NCBI RefSeq assembly: GCF_947623445.1
Contig: NW_027508268.1
Span: 20,503 to 84,502, forward strand
Direction: 5' to 3'
Length of the DNA: 64,000 nucleotides
Source of the DNA: Clavelina lepadiformis
Lineage: Eukaryota > Chordata > Ascidiacea > Aplousobranchia > Clavelinidae
A program made the position numbers and the translations under genes. The notes below the pieces were generated by a model that searched no databases, was not told the origin of the DNA, and saw nothing but the letters and a program-made list of their open reading frames with translations. Positions 39,501 to 51,069 of this stretch are shown here, piece by piece. How positions within the stretch are numbered: position 1 is the stretch's first letter; each line of letters opens with the position of its first letter.

Positions 39501-40066
39501 AAGGTGGTAAAGAAAGATAGGGAGGAAATTAAATACATTCAGAATATAACTGTTTGCTGATAAGTTTCACGACAAAATGTATGCATACGCTAGCCATTTG
39601 TTTCATAACCACTGGGCTTGTTTGAAATTTGTGACTTTATTTATTTTCCATCCAAAAAATAGTGTTCCTTTTATACATACCTTGCTTAATAAATAATTGT
39701 GATATGCTTGAACTTGTTTCTGTCTTTCCTTGTGGGCTTGATCTAAACGCTTTTGCTTTCTGCAAAATTCAGGCAATGTCCCCGAATGAAGCTGTGAAAC
39801 CTGCTGCTTAATCTGAGCTAATTTTTCTCTATACATCTGCTCTTTAATTTCAGTTGCTTCTTCACGTTTTGCACGATCTGTTTCACTAGCATCATCGGTG
39901 TCTTCGTCGCACGAATCTGAAAATAATTTGTTTCAATAAATACACTATGTTGGAAAAAGTGTTAATTGTATGATATTTACACAAACAATCGCATACCTAT
40001 GCTCTTTTTAGTGGCATTTCTGGAACTATCTTCATCAAAACAAGCATAATCAATTACTTCTGCCAT
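36591..40066 (-). CDS. SUDS3: Sin3 corepressor complex component SDS3 (SUDS3)
   Basis: Five exons, 5' to 3': 40066-39997, 39916-39681, 38913-38818, 38506-38300 and 36899-36591. They total 918 nt in one frame, 305 aa plus stop, near the human 328 aa. Diagnostic segments are an acidic N-terminus with DEDTDDASETDRAK, then IKEQMYREKLAQIKQQ starting a long coiled coil (about residues 40-135), EFEAKKIELKESIISEL, the basic RKLRRRANEPVP followed by EKRRKASPTQINFLLSEEE, and the C-terminal KLLYDKRWFHNGQPVYIE and EIWIRKLSDGSRIRI block. SDS3 is a nuclear subunit of the Sin3-HDAC complex that supports deacetylase activity and complex assembly (family knowledge). The first ATG after a non-coding upstream region gives the start. 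The last intron (1.4 kb) carries no recognised repeat. Confidence 0.95.
39182..39255. mobile_element. Very short hAT-type MITE remnant
   Basis: About 74 bases, from CAGTGGTTCCCAAC to GTTGGTAACCACTAG, which pair as inverted ends. It lies in a SUDS3 intron. The 8-base flanks match only partly, so it is old or internally deleted. Confidence 0.45.
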
Positions 40067-41257
40067 TATTACAACATTTAATATCTATAGTACCAAAATA
40101 TTTGATAATTTAGGTAATTATTGGGATTTCAGAATGAAATTTATTTATCCAAAACATAATAGTTTTAAGGTAATTGAAATACAGTCAATTCCTCTTTACT
40201 ATGCCACTTTGGTCATGACTTATTTTGTCCGAATTAAGCGGATAAATGAGCTTGTCCGGATAGGAAAGATATGTGTCAATGGTGCTAATACCCTATATTA
40301 CGTAGTAGGTACTGGGCACTAAGTTTGTCCAGAAAAGCTGCCCCTAGGTCTGAAAAAGAATCATTTATGTGCAATAAAAAAGTCCTTTTCTAAAAAGTCA
40401 AGTTTTATGCGCCATGGTCGACTGAAATCAAAATGGTTCTAATGAAACAAAATAGGCAATGAAGTTGGCTTGTCTTGTTGCCATTTGAATATTACATCAC
40501 ATTCACTCTAAATGTGTGTTTATTATTGTTCGAATTAACAAGCAAATTATGTAAGTAAGTGATGTTTCTTTTCATTTCATTCTTGGGAATTTTGTGGTAG
40601 CTGAATAAAGCAGCGTTCACTGTAGTTGAAGTTTACCTAAAATTTATCACTTAAAAAAGGGAAAGAAATGAAATAAAAAAAAACTTGAATTCTATTATTC
40701 TTGGTTTAAGCTTGATCAACATGTAAGAAAAAAGGTCACCTTGCGAGAATAAGACAATGTTCATGTGATAGTTATAATACTATGTTACATAATGGGATGG
40801 GAAAGTTAAATAGTTCCCCTATTTACTTGATTAAAAGATTGAGGTGTATGGGCCAAAAGATAAGATTTCTCAGATTTTGTTAGACTCTTACGTAGGGTTT
40901 TAAAAAACCTGTTTAGACCAATCTAGAGGCAGTATGGTTGGTGTTGTTTTCTAGCCTAGGAATTCCCCTAGCATTTAGCATATTTTAAAGTTCCAGGTTG
41001 AGCGGAAAACTTAAATTGGCATGAAAAAGTGGGAAATGTATGTTTTTAGGACCAAAACTCAGATTTTGGCTTGGGGCCTATACATTAGAGATACGTGATG
41101 TTTGCATTATTCTCATATCAAGCAAACCTAGTTCACAAGCAAAATTTCAGGGATTTCCATAGAGTGATTTTCGAGTAATTGCATTATTAACAATTTTACT
41201 ACATATAGAAAAAACAAACAAATCTACCCTTTTTTGAAACCCATACATCTCCTATAC
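40067..41257. other. Intergenic spacer upstream of SUDS3
   Basis: AT-rich; no gene, RNA or repeat border recognised. Confidence 0.4.
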
Positions 41258-41564
41258 CATGGATGGCCAACCAGTCATAGACTAAGAGCCTCACTTCTTA
41301 CTGCGTTAACCGCAAAGAGCCACATCATACACATTGGCACACATTAATATCACCCAGTCTCTTCCTCACTCACATAAACACCTTTGTTCAACTACGTTTA
41401 TTGTAAATGTTACACATCAACATGAAAATGACAGAAATTTACAAGTCATTTATACTTTCATTCATATTGTACAAGCCAAAACAAACGCAATAAGAATGAA
41501 AGAGCCGCATAATACCGGGTAAAGGGCCGCATGGGGCTCGCGAGCCGTGGGTTTGCCAGGCCTG
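41258..41564. mobile_element. hAT-type MITE, 307 bp, TSD TCCTATAC
   Basis: It begins CATGGATGGCCAACC and ends GGGTTTGCCAGGCCTG, with perfect 8-base target duplications TCCTATAC at 41250-41257 and 41565-41572. Interior AGAGCC and GGGCCGC motifs are typical of non-autonomous hAT elements. Confidence 0.88.
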
Positions 41565-41799
41565 TCCTATACAGACCTTCTTAAATGACACTTCTTTGTA
41601 GGATATTTTGAAAATATAACCGTGAAATAGTTTGCTGATTAGTGTTAGAGAACCATGTAAAACTTCATCAACCAGATTACTGGTTTTATCTACAAATTAA
41701 ACACTTAAGCATATAAAATCTGATAGTGTAAATTTTTATTTTATGATTCATCTTATCTTATATTATATCACAATTTGTCTTATCAACAAAACAGAGATG

Positions 41800-41984
41800 A
41801 AGTGAGCGTAACTTACCCTAAACTCACACTTAATTAATAGGATTAGCAACTCATTTACTGTTGTACATATAAACGTTATTCGTACTTTGCTCAAGGGTAT
41901 TACAATGATAGCATAGCACAAGTAGGAATCAAATCCTGCTCGCATTTCTACAAGCCAGACGCTCTAACCACTCCACAAGCAAGC
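41800..41984 (-). repeat. tRNA-derived SINE
   Basis: On the minus strand the sequence starts near 41984 with a tRNA-like head: GTGGAGTGGTTAGAGCGTCT contains an A box (TGGTTAGAGC at 41970-41961), and GGATTTGATTCC (41936-41925) is a B box. Spacing is close to that in a tRNA. It is followed by ATTGTAATACCCTTGAGCAA, a body motif common in animal SINEs. The 3' border is uncertain. Confidence 0.65.
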
Positions 41985-42265
41985 TGACAAAAAATTGCAT
42001 TTACTCAAAAATTTTGGCTCTGTTGTTCATAGTCACAAAAGGCAACAAGCCACTCCAAACATAATGCACCTGAAAATTGTCGGCAAGTCAAGTAAACAAA
42101 AAGTTGGATTAATAATTCCCGAGTAGGCAATTATTGCCAAAAAACATGTTGCAAAAAATTCAATTTAAGCACTTTATGACCTATGAAGTGCCAGTAACTG
42201 TGACAGAACTACTAAGAGACGAGTGCAAAGTGAAGCCTAGAAGTGAATAGCGGCATGGTGGTACA

Positions 42266-42330
42266 GTCAAATCCGGTTAATTGTATTCTGGATAATCGCG
42301 TAATTCGTTTTTTCGCATGAAGAGATTTTA
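42266..42330. repeat. Partial pogo-like element end
   Basis: CAGTCAAATCCGGTTAATTG follows a TA and continues with a TGGATAATCGCGTAATTCGT segment, matching the terminal region of the element at 2369-3126. No opposite end was found, so it is a truncated copy. Confidence 0.6.
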
Positions 42331-42449
42331 TCGATGGTTCCTCTTTGCTTGAGCACCAGATACCAAGTTTACCTTACTGCAAGTTCTGTATTTGTAGTTT
42401 TTGCTTTTTTTAAATTTTATATCGTATTGCTTTTGCCTGATGTTCAGGA

Positions 42450-42530
42450 ACAAGCATTGTTAATGCCTTGCCAAAGGGCATTACAACCTGGCAACAGTAA
42501 TGCTAATGGGTATCGAACATGGGCCGTATT
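42450..42530 (-). repeat. SINE-like fragment
   Basis: On the minus strand GTTCGATACCCATT is followed by TAATGCCCTTTGGCAAGGCA. The first resembles a B box and the second a SINE body motif. No A box was found; a truncated SINE is the likely origin. Confidence 0.4.
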
Positions 42531-43570
42531 ACTGCCAGTCCAGCTTGTATAGACCTAATGGTTAAAAAATTGGGGGGATAAAAATTCATTCTGCGTGTAC
42601 TGGCTATTGTTTCATTTTGTTGCGCAGGAGATTTCTCACTCAAAACCTGCAAACTTTCCAACCTGGGCGATATAGACGCTTGTTGGAAAGAAGTTTGGCA
42701 TCAAAATATGCGATATCCTGTTAATTATTACTGCAGGCCTAGTTAATGCAAAAATGATTTTAAAGTTCAACAAATGTTTTGTTGAGTTAAAAATCCTACT
42801 GAAAAGTTGGTATGGTGCGCCGGACAACTGACTTCTGTGCCAATTTTCCTGTTTTCTGGCACAGAATTGCAGTTTTGCAACATATTCTATATTGTAAGTA
42901 TGTACTACGTTAACTAGCATGGCATAAATTTGGCATTAGGCTGTTAGGCGTACGTTTGTTAGCAACTGTTTGTCGCTACCAACTTGTCACATGATTAACA
43001 TCACAAATTCTGATAACATAGTGCATCCGTCTTCCATTACTATGAACCTCGGTATAATCTTATTAGCCTACCTTGTTGCAAGCATATTGCGCAAGACTTA
43101 TTGCCTTCTTCTTTGGTAGTGGTATTTACAATCGACCGTTAAAATTTAAAATGGTTGTCGCATATGTTTTACAATTACCCATTGTTTCAACCGTTATTGT
43201 ACTGTAATAGCCCAAAATAATCTATGCTAGCCTAGGTCTTGACTGACTTCATGCCAGAAACATGTATGGCTCAATCTTATATGCATTGTATGTAAGCACT
43301 ACTTTTGTTGATTATAATTATATAGACAGTAAAGGTTACCACAAATTAACTCTTTCCCAATTCGCTCTGACGCTCCCCACAGCCAAAATGGCGAATAAAA
43401 AAGGATACATTTACACATGAGCTTAAAAAAAGTCCTTGTCTGGTCATTTCATTTTCAAACACTTTGTCTTAATTCCCAAACGCAGTTTGCTGTTGTTATT
43501 TCGAGCAATTGCAAGAGCAATTTGTAACCATGGCATAGACGAGTCAATGCATATTATGATTGACAATAAC

Positions 43571-44139
43571 CATAGGTGGGCAGTACCGCGGCGGTACTGT
43601 AGTACAAAATTACTGTACCGCGGCACTTTTACAGTATCGATATGTTGGTACTTTTTAAAAAAGTAGCAAATCTCTGTAAGTCTGTATCGAATTACTTTTT
43701 TTAAGAAATTTCAGTCAGTTCCGGTACTCAGTACTTTTCACGTAATTATTTCAAAATGTATTTGTTATAATAATAAGTATTAATAAGTAAATAATAAGTA
43801 TTTGTTCAAAAACACATGCTAATCGAACCTTATTACCAATTTTAGCATCTATTGATCTTTTGTAATCTAGAAATGTCAAGTAAAATTGCGAACGTCGTAT
43901 ATGCGAAGTAACGTCGCATACATTTTGACCTGGAGTAACCTTTACTGAGGAATAATAGCGGCAAATATTGCATTCGCAGGAGCATCTTTTTCACAAAAAG
44001 TACCGGTAACTAAAACCGACAAAGCACTGTACCGAACTACTTTTTTAAAACAGCACCGAATAGCGGGACCGTCGGTACATTTTTTCCAAGTACGGGAACC
44101 GTTACCGACGGTACTTAAAGTACCGACTGCCCACCTCTG
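43571..44139. mobile_element. hAT-type MITE, 569 bp
   Basis: It begins CATAGGTGGGCAGTACCG and ends CGACTGCCCACCTCTG. The flanks ACAATAAC (43563-43570) and ACAATGAC (44140-44147) are 8-base target duplications with one mismatch. The interior has many GTACCG motifs in both orientations. Confidence 0.85.
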
Positions 44140-44579
44140 ACAATGACTACCAATAGGAGCGGTAACCACTATTTGCCAGCTACTGCTAGCTGGTTTGCCA
44201 ACTGCTGCAACCTGGTGTTCAGTTGCTAGGTTAGCAGACAGAAGGTTAGACGGTGGTTTCATGTAAGGTAGCGATGTCAACTTCAGAACTTCATGAACAT
44301 GAGGGAATTACCCGGGCTTATACTTGTACACTATGAAATATGTACATTGTGTATAGGCTCTAGCTATGTACAGGTAGCCTATGTAAAAAATTGCAATTTT
44401 TGCTTTTTCAATTTATGTTTTATGGATTTAACTAATAATAGGTTTAGTGGCCGTGGTAGTTGTTACCAGCAAATATTAACGTTATTTCTCTTGAGCACGT
44501 TTTAAGCCTTTTCGGCTTTGTGACTCTTTCCTGTTCTTTGGCGCGCGTAACAACTGGCTTGATTTTTCGATAGGGAAAG

Positions 44580-44954
44580 CAAAGAGATTTAAACACATGA
44601 GTAGAAACTTCTCTTTTGCGCATGACGTCATTCTTGTTTCTTTTATTCTCTTGGAGCATATTCTACTTTCTCCACGGTCACGGTTCACTACATAACAATA
44701 AACATGCAGACGACGACAATGATTTTCAGATCTGTTTGCTGCTGGAACAGATTAGTCTTATTATTACGGTGCAGTTGTTGGGATCCAATAGGTGTTAATT
44801 TTAATTGAAATTAATTAATGAAATCAGGTGATAGTTTTAGGTTCAGCAATTAACTTAGTTTCAGTTCCTTGAACTGATAATGCTGCTGTTTTGTATCAAG
44901 GCATGGCTTAGCCTACTTGAGTTGCGCGGGAAGATTTTTTCGTTCCCCACATTT
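44580..44954 (+). repeat. Left inverted arm of the P-like element
   Basis: Reverse complement of 48370-48744 with only a few differences, most near the inner end (GCGCGG against the equivalent GTACGG). Confidence 0.88.
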
Positions 44955-45084
44955 CTCTTCGACCAGGCAATTAGCAACTAAACTCATTAGCATAGGCCTT
45001 ATGTTGCAGGTGTTGTGTCATTAAAATAGGCTACTGAAAGTCTGATTTCAGATCTTGTTATTGTGGTGCAGTTGTTGGGATCTA

Positions 45085-46295
45085 ATGGATGTCAATTTGA
45101 AGTTAATTATTGAAATAGATTGTGACCCAGAAGACGATGCAGCAAACTTCATGTAAGATACAATATGCCTATTAATCAATTAGCCAACTGCTGTTGAGCT
45201 TGTCCTGTATGGCGGTCACCCAGAGTGTACGTTCTCGCCAATTTATAATAAACAGCCAAGCAAAACAACAAATTAATGTAAGTCGTAACGAATATTTGAA
45301 GAAATGCTGTACTGATATATTGATGTCATTTAATCTGATAATGAAAATATTTATTTGCAGATGTGGACAATGTTTGCATAACTGTACAAGTAATGAAACT
45401 TTGCTGGCTCATCAAAAAACTGCTCACGGTATATTTGTTTTTTGTTTGAAACTTATTTCATTTGGAGCTCTATCATTGGCAGATTCCGATTAAAAAAAAT
45501 CAAATAAACTTAATTTTACACTTGTCTTGCAGAATCTTCTTGCAATAATGTTACAAGAGAAAAGCTGATGGAATGGTGGGAAACAGTGGGTGGCGTTAAA
45601 ACAGATCTAACTGCAGATGCGGTTAACTATTTTATGAAGCTATTTTCTTCGTACAGTTCACCGGATGAACTGTTTCATAAATTCTCCTGTGATGGAATAA
45701 CGTGCATCCCATCACTATTTTTCTTGCCAAGAAAATTGTCACTATGTTTAACACGAAAATTGTTTGATGTATTTTTATCACACGTTACCACTGTTGCACA
45801 CAACAAAAAGGGGAAACACTTGACATTACACAAGTTAACCCGAGATGAAGAATTCAGTACATAGGTGGTTATATTTTGCAGAAACTCACTAAGCGCTGTA
45901 TAAATCCGAGAGAAATAGATCTATTGTCTTGTTTAACTGATTATAGTAATGAAACCACTAATAGTTCCTTGATTTCCGCTTTAAATAATAACAATTATGG
46001 ACATCTTACAGTTCCAGCGAAATCACTAGTGAAATTGTTGATGTATGTAGAAAGTGTCTTTAGGAAACAAGACATAAAGGAGCACATCATGGAAAGTTGC
46101 ATGTCTTCTTTGAGTGTTTGTAACATAAAAGATATATTTGAAAATCTTGTTTTTGATGAATGTTTGCAAAAATTGTGCATGAAAATATGTAAATTTTACG
46201 TGAAGATTAGATGCTATCAAAAAGCCAATCATTCAAATTCAGTACTGCATGTAACCTCTGATCAAAATGTAAGTCTGAGAAAATCATTAAAATGA
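45085..46295 (+). pseudogene. Passenger gene of the P-like element, C2H2 finger, frameshifted
   Basis: Read as exons 45085-45152 (starts MDVNLKLIIEIDCDPEDD), 45361-45428 (a C2H2 finger, CGQCLHNCTSNETLLAHQ) and 45533 onward (SSCNNVTREKLMEWWETVGG), joined in phase. At about 45850 the frame must change by one base to continue as IQYIGGYILQKLTKRC and on to a stop at 46295, so a frameshift disrupts it. A strong donor (GTAAGT at 46269) may mean the coding originally continued. The finger plus YIGGYILQKL block resembles proteins carried by invertebrate DNA transposons; function is unknown. It is transcribed toward the transposase remnant. Confidence 0.55.
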
Positions 46296-46404
46296 ATGTA
46301 CATTACATAGTTGTCTTCTTACATGTACTTCGTCAGTTTTAGCTCAAGAAGGATTAAGTGTTACTGTATTGCACAAGCAGACTGTCAAAACACTCGAAAT
46401 CAAG

Positions 46405-48187
46405 TTATTTTTTTCGCTTTGGCATTGGATCATCGCAAACATCACCATGTTTCCAGTCAATAGCGTGATTAACATTTGACCCCTTAAGTGACTTGATATT
46501 ATTTTTGCACATTATCACATTTTCAAATAGTGCATATTGGTGAATATCAGGCACTTTATTTCGACGGCCAGTTTGTCTCATATGACCGAAATAGGCCTCC
46601 AATGGGTCTTGGTTTAAGCGCTTAGTTAAGACGTATGAACCTTCTGGGCTGTTCTCCAACAAGAATTTCACCAATGGCCATGGATGTGGAAACTAAACCG
46701 TCGTAGGTTTGATGGCTCAGAAACTGCTTTGACTGTTCGGAAACGGACCCAGTAAAACTGCTTTCAACTTGCATTTCTACTTTTTGCATTTCATTTTTCT
46801 TCAAAGTTCACAACTTGCATTTCTAACAACAAGAAATTTGGTTCATTTAACAAGAAAAGTCACAAAATATGCCTAAGATACGGTGTACACTTTAAGTGCA
46901 ATGCATTATCAGTGTTACCAAAAATAAGTAAGTATATGGTCAGGGGTGGGATTGAAATATGTTAAAATTTCCTTCTCTCACTAGCAGCATGCCATATTGA
47001 CCCGTTACCGACATACACATAGGCTTATACATATGCTTGTTAACAACCAGTTCGCAGATGTCATTAAAATTCCAAGAACCGGTTCGCACGAACCGGCTGA
47101 ATCCCACCACTCTATATGATTCATTCAATGTTAAATAATGATGAATTTCATTTATGTAACAAATGCAATAGGCACAATTGAAAAACTAGTTTCACCTGTA
47201 TGCAAGTTTCCTAACCGTTGGTGCATTTTCAGAACTGAATGGTGTCATAGATTTGGTGGTCATGTGTGGCAGGCCACTTCCAGAATTATACAATCCAGAA
47301 CATATTGAAAACGATTCAATATCTTTTATGGTGCCGTGTAGTGTTTGAGTAGTTATGTCCAGGGAGTAAATACAACTTGAGCGAGGTGCTTTCCAGCCAT
47401 AATAGCATATCCTTAATGACATGTCATATAATACTCCAATCGAGTATTTAGGTTGATCACAGCCACCATAAAAAGAAAAAACAAGATTTTTGTTTTCAAA
47501 TGACCCCTGCCAACCTTCCGGCAAGCGAGCAGATTTCAAGGACGCAACAGATTTGAAATGTGCTTTTGTTTCAAAGATACGCTTCTTCGGCGGCTTTCTT
47601 GAATGTACCTGCGCTAAAATCAGCTTAGGCAAAGACAAAGTGGGTACTGCGCCTTCACGTAATTCTTTATGGGAACCCTCTGCAAAAAAACTCTTTTTTG
47701 TGCATACATGAACGTTTTCAATTTTGATACTTGTAATGGTACATATATTAATCTGAAACCACAGTGAAGGTTTGCACTAATAGCTTGTTACAGATGCAGT
47801 GTTATGCTGTGCTCACTCGCTAGTAAATTTAATGAAGTTCTGCATCAAACCATCTCATGGAAAACAAACACTGCATCAAACGCTAGATATGCCATTACAT
47901 TAAATATCTTTCCTTAATACACTAGTTACACTACATGTAAGTATATGTAAAACAAATTTTACTTAAAACAATGTCAGATCTTTCAAAATGCACTTCACAC
48001 ATTTTCACAGCATCTCGAGCAAATAGATTTTTATGTGCTCGTCGCTTCTACAAGCCAGCACGATACACTCTAACCTATCTGCCCAGCTTTCCTTCTCCTT
48101 TTTTACAAATTTTCTTGAAGGTATCTTAAACAGAGTCATGGCAGGTGACCTGTTGTTGCACATTGGTAAACAGCACAAGTTTGCCAT
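46405..48187 (-). pseudogene. THAP-domain P-type transposase, internally deleted
   Basis: Exon 1 (48187-47963) has the THAP start MANLCCLPMCNNRS and FKIPSRKF; the closing CEVHF is reached only after a one-base shift at an A run near 48030. Exon 2 (47679-47196) holds GAVPTLSLPK, which follows THAP domains, and then YSIGVLYDMSLRICYYGW. After only about 390 bases, which include a hAT MITE, the C-terminal part resumes (46804-46405) with LSHQTYDGL, LVKFLLENSPEGSYVLTKR and NQDPLEAYFGHMRQTGRRN, again with a frame change near 46670. The central catalytic part expected of P transposases is missing. In intact relatives this is a GTP-dependent transposase (family knowledge). Confidence 0.75.
46941..47112. 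mobile_element. hAT-type MITE, 172 bp, inside the P-like element
   Basis: It begins CAGGGGTGGGATTGAA and ends CTGAATCCCACCACTC. Flanks TATATGGT (46933-46940) and TATATGAT (47113-47120) are duplications with one mismatch. The internal GAACCGGTTCGCACGAACCGG stretch is palindromic. It sits between transposase exon 2 and the C-terminal remnant. Confidence 0.8.
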
Positions 48188-48369
48188 TATTTCAGACTAT
48201 TTAGCTTATTTCAATAAATCAAAGCCTGCAACATAAGACCTGTACTATTGAGTCTTAATCTGTAAAGTTTTTATTCTGCGCGTGGAGCGTAATTTTATGC
48301 GCAGATGAAACAATACAATATGACTCGGTCTATCTAAATTTTTCATCCATTCATTTTATTTTTCACCTT

Positions 48370-48744
48370 AAATGTGGTGAACGAAAAAATCTTCCCGTAC
48401 AACTCAAGTAGGCTAAGCCATGCCTTGATACAAAACAGCAGCATTATCAGTTCAAGGAACTGAAACTAAGTTAATTGCTGAACCTAAAACTATCACCTGA
48501 TTTCATTAATTAATTTCAATTAAAATTAACACCTATTGGATCCCAACAACTGCACCGTAATAATAAGACTAATCTGTTCCAGCAGCAAACAGATCTGAAA
48601 ATCATTGTCGTCGTCTGCATGTTTATTGTTATGTAGTGAACCGTGACCGTGGAGAAAGTAGAATATGCTCCAAGAGAATAAAAGAAACAAGAATGACGTC
48701 ATGCGCAAAAGAGAAGTTTCTACTCATGTGTTTAAATCTCTTTG
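48370..48744 (-). repeat. Right inverted arm of the P-like element
   Basis: Near-perfect reverse complement of 44580-44954. It ends at TTTG (48744), directly before the LINE-side sequence. Confidence 0.88.
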
Positions 48745-48814
48745 GGGGAAGTGATTATTTAATGACTTCGAATCAAAGTCATGAAAATTTAAAGACGCCA
48801 CTTTTCAAAAAGTA

Positions 48815-51065
48815 TTAGGCGTTATAATAGTTAATAATAGTAGTAGGCGTTATAATGACCATTAGAATTTTGTCCTGTATTTCGTTAAGACATGCATTTA
48901 TTCTCAGGTTTCCTATGTCACTTATTGGATACGGGAATAAGTCGCGGTTTAGGATGGTTTTAACATATTTTTGCATCTGGCGCCATTGGTATGTGATATT
49001 CTTACATTTGTAAAAAAGTAGTCTGGTGCTTTGGGACCAATTTTGCAAAAAGGGCAACTGGTATCGGTTTTAGCTGCTTAAGTTCCCACGTTTACGTGGC
49101 AGGGTAGAATGCTCCAAAAGCAACGGTAATTAAAGGTTCTCAAAAAGCTGGGCAATGAACGCGAAAGGACTTTTTTCCATTGATTAATCATTTTGCTGTT
49201 ACCTGTCTTTTTTTTCTCCTTATGTGCTGTCAGATGCTTTTCTTTTTTTACCACCGGCCAATTCGTTTGTTTGTAAGTGGCATTTCTTTACAATTTCCAT
49301 TATTCTTGCATCTCGCCTCATCGACTGAGTGGATATCTTTAAGTGACAGCGTGATGTCGTCGGCATAACGGACGTTTTTTATTTCTCGTCTTCCGCTTAA
49401 TTGCAAATCTTTAATTTAGTTTTCAGACTTTATTTTAGCAACTAGAGGTTCGGTTGCGATTAAAAAAAGATATAGGCTCAATAAAGGATCTCCTTATCTG
49501 ATCCCACGTTTTAGTTCAAAGGCTGGCGACTGGAAACCATTTACCATTACAGTGATTGAACAATTTGTATACGTGTTTTTCACTATTTGTAAGAAACTAC
49601 TTGGTAAACTCATTTGGCCTAAAACTTTTAAAAGCCATGCTCGTTCAATGGAATCAAAAGCCTTCTTAAAATCTAGTGAGACTAGGTACTAGTAATATTT
49701 AAGGAGGTAGTTACTTTCTGGTGGTCTGATAGGTGCGTCGTTTCTTGTTCAAACTCTGTGACTCTGAGATTGCTAGATAGATAAAACCTGTTGAGGCGCG
49801 ATTTTACTTTACCATCTTGCCACGTGTATTTTTTGCATTGCCTTTTATAGCAATCTAAAATGGTCAGAGAGGCCTTGGAAATTGCATAAGTTTTTTAATT
49901 CTGTTGGTTTATTACGTGGTCTACTTGGAGGTTATCTATCAATTACTGGATTGTCTACTACATTAAAATTACCTGCTAAAATAATGGGTTCCTTTCCTGC
50001 GATATACTGGTGGAATGGCTCGAAAAAAAGGTCATTCTCTTTTGTCATTGTAACTTTACGTTGGGCGCATATACATTTACTAATTTAAAGTCTTGGTGAT
50101 TTTTCTAAAATCTTCTAGAGCTACCGGACTCTCTCTCCCTTCTCTTTAGACCTTTATGTGTTCTTTCAGCTGGGGGTTGGCTTCTGTTTTCCTTTATTTT
50201 TTTAAGTATTTATTTATTATTTATTTCATATTTGGTATCTTTGTTACCTTTTGTGGAGTTGTTTTGGTTTGGCGTGGAGTGAATCGTCGGATTGTTAAGC
50301 TCTGGGAATGTCTCTTCATTTGCAGGATACGGTGCTTGAAGAATTGGACAATTTTGTTTGGAAGATTGTACACATGTTGTTGAGTTCTTAGAATTTTCTG
50401 TTTCCCACACGTTTGATGTTGCGATTCTTTATTATTGCCTTTGCGGGCAGTCTTTTGCGAGGTGGTCTTCTTCAGCTCAGCGACTGCATGTTCTTCGCTG
50501 ACCTTCATAACTGAGCATGAAACGGTAGTGCCCGAAATAAAAGAACGATGTCGGTTTTACTTCTCTTAATTCAACTTTTTTTACGGTAAAAATTCTTCTC
50601 CCGTCTTTTTTTTGTCATAGTCTATCTCGGCCGTAGGTGGCCGGTTTTGAGATTCCTATAGACTCGATAGGGCTTCTTGAATAGTTTCCTGTGGAAAGTT
50701 AATGGGTACTCACGAGACGGTTAAATATGAATGTTCATCGCCGTGGGCTATGGCGCTTTTGATCCTTTATACATTTTCTAGCAACTTTGCCAGTTTCATT
50801 GCTCCTTTTTTGTTTGTCACGGTAAAATCTACGATATTTTCAGGGCGCTGTACGATACCTTCTACAGCGCCAAGTGGGAGTTTTTTGTCATTCTGTATCT
50901 CTCGATGCCACATAACCAATCACATAACCTTATCATTCTCTGCAGCGTTTGTGTCATTGACGGAGTTAAATAAAGACGAGCGGATAGGTTTTTAGCGGCC
51001 AATTCCATTTTCCGAGCTATTTGTGGAAATGCAGCGTAGGATATACAAAGAGCTAAATTCTTCAT
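48815..51065 (-). pseudogene. LINE (non-LTR retrotransposon) remnant
   Basis: Minus-strand coding with many stops and shifts. From 5' to 3': an ORF1-like part (51065-50200) with a zinc-knuckle remnant (DHLAKDCPQRQ near 50450); an endonuclease piece (PIILAGNFNVVDN, about 49990-49940); and reverse transcriptase blocks SLDFKKAFDSIERAW (about 49680-49640), GDPLLSLYLFL (about 49500-49465) and the catalytic RYADDITLSL (YADD at 49367-49356). A post-RT zinc-like CPFCKIGPKAPDYFF sits near 49050-49010. A TAATAG-type simple tail (about 48818-48845) marks the 3' end. The clade was not assigned. Confidence 0.8.
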
Positions 51066-51069
51066 TTAA

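Larger units (their letters stand above)
44580..48744. mobile_element. P-superfamily transposon with 375-bp inverted repeats
   Basis: The inverted repeats are 44580-44954 and 48370-48744, almost identical to each other, and each contains the same 60-codon frame. Between them are a minus-strand THAP-type transposase remnant (46405-48187) and a plus-strand passenger gene (45085-46295), which converge near 46.3-46.4 kb. The P assignment rests on the THAP domain and the C-terminal RLNQDPLEAYFG motif. No perfect 8-base duplication flanks the arms (AGGGAAAG and GGGGAAGT). The element has lost its central transposase part and has frameshifts, so it is non-autonomous. Confidence 0.75.
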
